NCBI GenBank assembly: GCA_026705925.1
Contig: JAPOZT010000011.1
Coordinates: 124,001 to 188,000 of the forward strand
DNA length: 64,000 nt
Reading direction: 5' to 3'
DNA from: Gemmatimonadota bacterium
GTDB taxonomy: Bacteria > JAAXHH01
The notes beneath the pieces are model-generated. The model searched no databases. It saw only the letters and a list, made by a program, of their open reading frames with translations, and was not told where the DNA came from. This document shows, piece after piece, positions 59,309-64,000 of this stretch (position 1 is its first letter; every line of letters starts with the position of its first letter). A program made the translations under genes and the position numbers.

Positions 59309-59836
59309 ATGCGGTATGACTTTCCGTTGAAATCGCCGTACCAGGTTGCGTTGATGGTAGTGTGTCTCCTGGTCGGCATGAATCTGGCGGGCTGCACGTG
59401 GCTGCTTGGGAAACGGGCACCCGACACGGCGCCTCCAGCATCTCTGCCGGAAGCGCAGGCCCCCGAAGCGCAGGCCCCCGAAGCGCAGGAGCGCGAATAC
59501 GACACGTCACGATCCGATGTGGCGTTGATCGGCGATTCGGCCGAAGCGGCATCCGAAACCCCCGTCCCCGCCACGGTAGCAGAACCCATCCTGGGATACA
59601 GAGTCCAGCTATATTCCTTAACGAGCCGCGAAGCGGCCGAAGCCGCGCTACAGCAGGTGGAGCAAACGCTGTCGGAATGGTCGTATGGCGTCTACGTGGA
59701 AGAGGAATCCAACAGTTTCAAGGTACGCGTGGGCGATTTCAAGGATAAGGCCGATGCCGATATCCTGCGCGACTGGTTGAGAACCAGGGGTTTTGTCGAC
59801 GCCTGGACTGCCAGCACCCCGATAAAGACGCGTTGA
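59309..59836 (+). CDS. SPOR-domain lipoprotein
   Basis: The 175-residue lipoprotein starts at ATG 59309; earlier in-frame starts would include the terminator. Signal with lipobox MNLAGC (Cys about residue 31), an EAQAP repeat linker, then a SPOR domain (about 97-173): YRVQLYSLTSREAAEAALQQ (partly quoted) and SFKVRVGDFKDKADADILRDWL. SPOR domains bind denuded septal peptidoglycan, so a septum or cell-wall role in the envelope is likely. Confidence 0.85.
   Translation: MRYDFPLKSPYQVALMVVCLLVGMNLAGCTWLLGKRAPDTAPPASLPEAQAPEAQAPEAQEREYDTSRSDVALIGDSAEAASETPVPATVAEPILGYRVQLYSLTSREAAEAALQQVEQTLSEWSYGVYVEEESNSFKVRVGDFKDKADADILRDWLRTRGFVDAWTASTPIKTR
59450..59489 (+). repeat. 15-bp in-frame tandem repeat
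   Basis: gaagcgcaggccccc occurs about 2.7 times and encodes Glu-Ala-Gln-Ala-Pro repeats in the lipoprotein linker. Confidence 0.92.
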
Positions 59837-59903
59837 CGGATTAACAACCCGGTCAGCCTGCGCTCCGAAAGGCGCACCTCCATCCCGAAGGGAACACCAA
59901 CGC

Positions 59904-61100
59904 ATGCCCCTGCATCATGACTCATTCGCCCCCCTGGACCCCGGCCGGCGCGTCCTCATGGGGCCCGGACCGAGCGACATGCATCCCAGGGTCTACCAGG
60001 CCATGGGAGCTCCGCTGACCGGGCACCTGGACCCGTATTTCATCGGGGTCATGGACGATACCAAGGCGCTGCTGCGATACGTGTTCCAGACCGAAAACGC
60101 CATGACGCTGGCCATCTCGGCCACGGGTTCCGCCGGCATGGAGACCTGCATCTGCAATCTCGTGGAGCCGGGTGACGAGGTACTCATCTGCGTGGGCGGC
60201 GTCTTCGGAGACCGCATGGCCCAGATGGTTGAGCGCCACGGCGGCAGGTTGATCCGTCTCGAAGGCGAACCGGGACGGCCGTTCACGCCGGAACAGGTCC
60301 GACACGCGCTGGATGGATGTCGTCCCAAGGTCGTGGGGCTTGTACACGCAGAGACGTCCACGGGCGTGCTGCAGCCCCTCGAGGAGATCATCCCCGTCAT
60401 CCACGAGCACGGCGCCCTCGTCCTGGTCGACACCGTGGCCTCCCTGGGCGGGACGCCGGTCAAGGTCGACGCATGGGGCATCGACGTCTGCTACACCGGA
60501 AGCCAGAAATGCCTGAGTGCCCCGCCGGGCCTGGCGCCCCTTACGCTCAACGGTCGCGCGCTCGAGGCCATTGCCGCACGCAAGACTCCGGTCGACAGCT
60601 GGTACATGGACCTCTCCCTGATAAACGCCTACTGGGACGGCGACCGGACCTATCACCATACCGCGCCGGTGAGCCTGTTCTACGCCCTTCGGGAAGCCCT
60701 CGTGCTCATCCACGAGGAGGGGCTGGAGAACGGCCACCGCCGGCATGCCGCGAACTACGAAGCGTTCAGGGCGGGGATCGACGCCATGGGGCTTGCGTTC
60801 TTCGTCGACCCGCCGCACCGCGCCCCGACCATCAACCCCGTTCTGGCTCCGGAAGGGATCGACGAGGCCGCCGTACGGAGCCGATTGCTGAAGGATTACG
60901 GCCTCGAACTCGGCGGCGGCCTCGGCGCGTTGAAGGGAAAGGCCTGGCGCGTGGGGCTCATGGGCCAGTCCTCGCAGCGCGACCACGTCATCCTTTGCCT
61001 GGGTGCCCTCGAACAGGCCCTGCGCGCGGAAGGAAGCGAAGTCGCCGAGAGCGGCGTGTCGGCGGCGAGCGCCGTATACGCAGGCACCGGAACGGCCTAG
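59904..61100 (+). CDS. class V aminotransferase (alanine/serine-glyoxylate type)
   Basis: The 398-residue PLP enzyme resembles alanine-glyoxylate and serine-glyoxylate aminotransferases: MGPGPSDMHPRVYQAM near the N-terminus, SATGSAGMET, AETSTGVLQPLEEI, DTVASLGGTPV with the PLP Asp, the Schiff-base Lys in TGSQKCLSAPPGLAP, and GLGALKGKAWRVGLMG late. It would handle glyoxylate or a related amino acceptor. It opens a cluster with a cupin, a creatininase-family amidohydrolase and an amino-acid ABC transporter, suggesting nitrogenous-compound catabolism. Confidence 0.9.
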   Translation: MPLHHDSFAPLDPGRRVLMGPGPSDMHPRVYQAMGAPLTGHLDPYFIGVMDDTKALLRYVFQTENAMTLAISATGSAGMETCICNLVEPGDEVLICVGGVFGDRMAQMVERHGGRLIRLEGEPGRPFTPEQVRHALDGCRPKVVGLVHAETSTGVLQPLEEIIPVIHEHGALVLVDTVASLGGTPVKVDAWGIDVCYTGSQKCLSAPPGLAPLTLNGRALEAIAARKTPVDSWYMDLSLINAYWDGDRTYHHTAPVSLFYALREALVLIHEEGLENGHRRHAANYEAFRAGIDAMGLAFFVDPPHRAPTINPVLAPEGIDEAAVRSRLLKDYGLELGGGLGALKGKAWRVGLMGQSSQRDHVILCLGALEQALRAEGSEVAESGVSAASAVYAGTGTA

Positions 61101-61209
61101 CCTGGATGGCCCGATCCGACCGCTTGCGCACTACCGATTGACGGCCCGATCCGACCGGTTCGCATACGACCGATTTCACCGGGCATCCTGCCCATAGACG
61201 GAGGAGCAT

Positions 61210-61533
61210 ATGTATTTCGTCGAAGAGGAAAACATGTCCAAAAAGTCCATCGCCCCGGGCGTCAGCATCGCCGTGGCCGGAGGCGACCGGGCCCAGATGT
61301 CCTTCGTGACGCTCACGCCGGGATCGCAGGTGCCCATGCACGACCATCCCCACGAACAGATGGGCGTGGTGCTGGAAGGGGAATTCGTCATGGTCATCGG
61401 CGGGGAAAGCCGGACCATCCGGACGGGCGACAAATACGTGATTCCCGGCGGGGTCCAGCACGGCGTGACCGAGGTCATGACCCGGTCCGTCGCCCTGGAC
61501 ATCTTCAGCCCGCCCCGGGAGGATTACGCCTAA
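61210..61533 (+). CDS. small cupin protein
   Basis: The 107-residue single cupin domain has metal motif HDHPHEQMGVVLEGE (His, His, Glu) and motif 2 GDKYVIPGGVQHGV with the late His. ATG at 61210 follows GGAGG; an ATG 24 bases later is an alternative. Similar small cupins act as ligand sensors or as dioxygenase/isomerase subunits. Position between the aminotransferase and the creatininase-family gene suggests a shared pathway. Confidence 0.8.
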   Translation: MYFVEEENMSKKSIAPGVSIAVAGGDRAQMSFVTLTPGSQVPMHDHPHEQMGVVLEGEFVMVIGGESRTIRTGDKYVIPGGVQHGVTEVMTRSVALDIFSPPREDYA

Positions 61534-61578
61534 ACGAGAAATACCGTGTCCGCGCCGATCAACCAGTAAGCCCAGTAA

Positions 61579-61647
61579 GAACCGCCGCGGCTTTCACAGT
61601 GAGACCCGCCGCGGCTTTCACAGCGAGACCCGCCGCGGCTTTAAGCC
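61579..61647 (+). repeat. 24-bp tandem repeat, three units
   Basis: Units of gagacccgccgcggctttcacagc at 61579 (22-bp variant), 61601 and 61625 (altered end), filling the gap between the cupin and creatininase-family genes and ending 19 bp before the next start. Confidence 0.92.
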
Positions 61648-61666
61648 AACCAGTCAGGAGTCTTCC

Positions 61667-62416
61667 ATGTCCGACGCCCTACCCCAAGATCGTCCCGTAC
61701 AGCTATGGAAAATGACCCGCAGGCAGTTCCGCGAGGGGATCTACGACGGCAACCTCAAGGGAGCGATCATTCCCACGGGCAGTACGGAACAGCACAACGA
61801 GCACCTGGAGATGTCCCACGACACCGCCAGCGCCGTCCACGTGTCCGAACGCGCCGCGCAGGCGCTCTATCCCGAAGTCGTGGTCACCACGCCGCTGGCC
61901 ATCGGCGTGTCGGAGCACTGGATGGGCCACAAGGGTACGCTGACGACCCGGCCCGAGATCTTCACGGAACTCCTCTACGACGTGGCCGACAGCATGAAGC
62001 GGGGCGGGATCAACCATATCCTGGCCGTCAACGGCCACGCCGGGAACGCCGGTCCCGTCAACGCCGCGCTGGAGGACATCCAGTCCCGTCTGGGCGTCGA
62101 TTTCGCCTTCTGCAGCTACTGGGAAGCCTACACACCGGAAATCGTCCGGAAGTACATGGACTCCAACAACTGTCCCGGCCACGCCAGCGAGTTCGAGACC
62201 TCCTTCGCCTACGCGGCCTTCCCCGGGCACGTCCACTGGGAAGGCGTCGACTACGATGCGGCCAGGCTGACTATTTCCCAGACCGACCGGGCGACACAGG
62301 ACCGGGAATTCCACCACGAGGCCAAGCTTGCCGACGCCGTGAAGGGACAGGGCATGATCGACGTGGCGGTCGACTGGGTAGCGGCCAGGATGAAAGCGAT
62401 GATCGAGGGCACCTGA
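61667..62416 (+). CDS. creatininase-family amidohydrolase
   Basis: The 249-residue metallohydrolase has the creatininase fold and motifs: IIPTGSTEQHNEHLEMSHDTA with metal Glu, His and Asp, TTPLAIGVSEHWMGHKGTLT (SEHWMGHKGT), AVNGHAGNAG, and GHASEFETS with the late Glu. Relatives open creatinine, pyrroloquinoline or riboflavin-pathway amides, so the substrate cannot be named. It is followed four bases later by the ABC ATPase gene, implying the imported compound is its substrate or related. Confidence 0.88.
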   Translation: MSDALPQDRPVQLWKMTRRQFREGIYDGNLKGAIIPTGSTEQHNEHLEMSHDTASAVHVSERAAQALYPEVVVTTPLAIGVSEHWMGHKGTLTTRPEIFTELLYDVADSMKRGGINHILAVNGHAGNAGPVNAALEDIQSRLGVDFAFCSYWEAYTPEIVRKYMDSNNCPGHASEFETSFAYAAFPGHVHWEGVDYDAARLTISQTDRATQDREFHHEAKLADAVKGQGMIDVAVDWVAARMKAMIEGT

Positions 62417-62419
62417 TCC

Positions 62420-63181
62420 GTGTCTGGCGATACCCCATCCATTATCGCGTTTGAAGACGTAAGCAAGTGGTTCGGGACGTTCCAGGTGCTTCGTGACGTG
62501 GACCTGAGCATCGGCGAAGGCGAGTGCGTCGTCATCTGCGGTCCTTCCGGATCGGGCAAGTCCACGCTGATCCGCTGCATCAACCGGCTGGAAACCCATG
62601 ACCGGGGCGTGGTCCGGGTCCACGGCGTCCCGCTGGGACCGGGCGAGCGGCTTCCCCGCGAACTGCGCGGGAAGATCGGCATGGTGTTCCAGAGCTTCAA
62701 CCTGTTCCCGCACATGACCGTCCTGCGCAACCTGGCCCTCGCCCCCATGCGCAATCTCCGGATGGATAAGGAGAAGGCGGAAGAAACCGCCCTGACCTAT
62801 CTCGAGCGCGTACACATCGGGGACCAGGCCGAAAAGTACCCCGACCAACTCTCCGGCGGGCAGCAGCAACGCGTGGCGATTGCCCGGGCGCTGTGCATGC
62901 AGCCGGATATACTGCTCTTCGATGAACCCACGTCGTCGCTCGATCCGGAGATGATCCGGGAGGTCCTCGACGTGATCTTCGAACTCACGGACAGCGGCAT
63001 CACCATGGTCTGCGTGACCCACGAGATGGGTTTCGCCCGCAAGGTGTCTGACCGGGTCGTTTTCATGGACCATGGCGAGATCGTCGAAAGCGCCGCGCCG
63101 GACGCCTTCTTCGACGCGCCCAGGGAAGAACGGACCCGGGCCTTCCTCAACCAGATCCTCCACTACGAGGCTACGGCGTGA
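62420..63181 (+). CDS. polar amino-acid ABC transporter ATP-binding protein
   Basis: The 253-residue ATPase of the GlnQ/HisP group has Walker A GPSGSGKST (about residue 41), Q-loop VFQSFNLFPHMTVL, signature LSGGQQQR, Walker B ILLFDEPTSSLDPE and the H-loop CVTHEMGFA. The FNLFPHMTV sequence is characteristic of polar amino-acid uptake systems. GTG start. The permease start overlaps its end by 4 nt. Confidence 0.93.
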   Translation: MSGDTPSIIAFEDVSKWFGTFQVLRDVDLSIGEGECVVICGPSGSGKSTLIRCINRLETHDRGVVRVHGVPLGPGERLPRELRGKIGMVFQSFNLFPHMTVLRNLALAPMRNLRMDKEKAEETALTYLERVHIGDQAEKYPDQLSGGQQQRVAIARALCMQPDILLFDEPTSSLDPEMIREVLDVIFELTDSGITMVCVTHEMGFARKVSDRVVFMDHGEIVESAAPDAFFDAPREERTRAFLNQILHYEATA

Positions 63182-63975
63182 TCGGGCTATTCCGCAGGCC
63201 GTGGGTCAGGCGCGTCCTGTCGAACTGGATCCAGCCGGCGGCCATCGCCGGCATCCTCGTCTTCGCGGTCATGCGCGGCGCCGAGAACATCAACTACCGG
63301 TGGCAGTGGTACCGGGTCGACGACTTCCTGTTCACGTCCGAAAACGGCGCCTGGGCCGCCGGCCCGCTGGTGCAGGGCCTGTTCGTCACCCTCGAAATAT
63401 CCGTCCTCAGCCTATTCCTGACCCTTGTCATCGGGCTCGTGACCGCGCTGCTGCGACTGTCTTCTTCCATGGTCGGGCGCGGACTCGCCCGCGGGTACCT
63501 GGAACTGATCCGCAACACCCCCCTGTTGATCCAGCTCTACGTGATGTACTTCGTTCTCGGCCCGATCCTCGGCTGGGGACAGACCACGACGGCGATCGCG
63601 TGTCTCGCCGCGTTCCAGGGCGCCTATACGTCGGAGATCTTCCGGGCCGGCCTGCGGGCCATCCCCCGGGGGCAGGTCGAGGCGGGGGAGAGCCTGGGCC
63701 TGAAGCGCCTCGACAACTACCGGTACGTCATTCTGCCGCAGGTGCTCCGGAACATGCTGCCGCCGCTCACCAACGAGGCGGTATCGCTCGTGAAGAACTC
63801 CTCGATCGTCAGCGTCATCGCCATCTTCGACCTCACCACGCAGGGCCGGAACCTCATCGCGGACACCTTCCTGACCTTCGAGATCTGGCTGACCGTGGCC
63901 GCGATCTACCTCGCCGTGACCCTGGCCCTTTCCACCGCGGCGGCCATGGCCGAACGGCGAAGGGCGGGTGCTTGA
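63178..63975 (+). CDS. polar amino-acid ABC transporter permease
   Basis: The 265-residue HisM/GlnP-type permease has an N-terminal TM (about 18-34), a periplasmic segment, then LVQGLFVTLEISVLSLFLTLVIGL (in part), LELIRNTPLLIQLYVMYF, and the EAA loop EAGESLGLKRLDNYRYVILPQ. RNTPLL and the following FVLGP are typical of this family. The GTG start overlaps the ATPase gene; its stop overlaps the next ATG (TGATG). A second permease or the binding protein should follow. Confidence 0.92.
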   Translation: MIGLFRRPWVRRVLSNWIQPAAIAGILVFAVMRGAENINYRWQWYRVDDFLFTSENGAWAAGPLVQGLFVTLEISVLSLFLTLVIGLVTALLRLSSSMVGRGLARGYLELIRNTPLLIQLYVMYFVLGPILGWGQTTTAIACLAAFQGAYTSEIFRAGLRAIPRGQVEAGESLGLKRLDNYRYVILPQVLRNMLPPLTNEAVSLVKNSSIVSVIAIFDLTTQGRNLIADTFLTFEIWLTVAAIYLAVTLALSTAAAMAERRRAGA

Positions 63976-64000
63976 TGTCGACAGTCAACCAATGGACAGG
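63975..64000 (+). CDS. start of the next transporter-operon gene (partial)
   Basis: ATG at 63975 overlaps the permease stop as TGATG and opens a frame of eight full codons (MSTVNQWT) before the window ends. From context it is likely another transporter component; nothing in the eight residues shows which. Confidence 0.4.

Noticed and set aside
8341-61647. Insertion-sequence or transposon remnants behind the repeats
   Set aside because: The repeat units differ in sequence from locus to locus, are very short, and no transposase fragment or terminal inverted repeat pair is seen.
62420-63181. The amino-acid ABC ATPase as the missing partner of the FtsX fusion or the opp-like permeases
   Set aside because: Its motifs are of the GlnQ/HisP type and it overlaps its own permease gene; FtsX and Opp systems use different ATPase subfamilies.

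Overview
The window is 64 kb of bacterial chromosome. It is GC-rich and densely packed, with many 1-4 nt ATGA/TGATG start-stop overlaps, GTG and TTG starts backed by clear ribosome binding sites, tRNAs without encoded CCA, and many imperfect short tandem duplications at gene edges. There is no phage, IS, plasmid or CRISPR signature. Gene content (GmhA/HddA heptose genes, RfbD, LarA-like and enolase-superfamily enzymes, exported TPR and SPOR proteins, FtsX-type membrane proteins, a long SRP RNA) fits an uncultured, probably diderm lineage of the Latescibacterota/Gemmatimonadota/FCB type. That placement is an inference, not something the sequence proves.

Layout. 1-0.7 kb: start of an APC amino-acid permease (minus). 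0.8-6.9 kb: tRNA-Met(CAT), then tilS-hpt-ftsH-folP-rnz. 6.9-13.0 kb (minus): oppB-type permease, DUF368 protein, oppC-type permease, solute-binding protein and a persulfide-dioxygenase/rhodanese protein, preceded by a 0.5-kb leader with a 10-bp repeat array. 13.5-19.7 kb: a sugar-acid-like cluster (enolase-superfamily dehydratase, cupin, KDPG-type aldolase, GalU-like nucleotidyltransferase, GHMP kinase, LarA-like protein), then a gamma-carbonic-anhydrase-like protein. 19.8-24.5 kb: tRNA-Arg(ACG)-tadA, tRNA-Ser(CGA), tRNA-Ser(GGA), tRNA-Ala(CGC), a long Alu-containing SRP RNA, dnaX-ybaB-recR. 24.6-30.8 kb: pgsA-pgpA-cinA-thpR-recX-alaS, with recA missing from its usual slot. 30.8-37.6 kb: rfbD-hddA-gmhA-ispE-prs-rplY-pth-rpsF-rpsR-rplI. 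37.7-38.4 kb: small membrane protein and tRNA-Val, tRNA-Asp, tRNA-Leu.

38.4-41.4 kb: M20 peptidase, YchF-like GTPase, and an exported thioredoxin-fold protein whose redox motif is encoded TGA-Gly-His-Cys, a probable selenoprotein. 41.5-45.7 kb (minus): aceE-aceF pyruvate dehydrogenase genes behind a promoter with a perfect palindrome in its spacer. 46-54 kb: DapA-family aldolase, a large polytopic membrane protein (minus), and a 1542-residue fusion of a metal-ligand-depleted M28 peptidase fold to an FtsX-type permease. 54-58 kb: sugar-phosphate isomerase-like protein, pyrR-pyrB-pyrC. 58-64 kb: exported TPR protein, SPOR lipoprotein, then class V aminotransferase, cupin, creatininase-family amidohydrolase and an amino-acid ABC transporter that runs off the end.

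Most promising observations: the UGA-containing UxxC protein, the recurrent tandem duplications that copy gene 3' ends together with their stop codons, the pseudopeptidase-FtsX fusion, the DUF368 gene inside an oligopeptide-transporter operon, and two tRNA genes sitting directly upstream of enzymes that modify tRNAs with those anticodons (tRNA-Arg(ACG)-tadA and a CAT tRNA-tilS).
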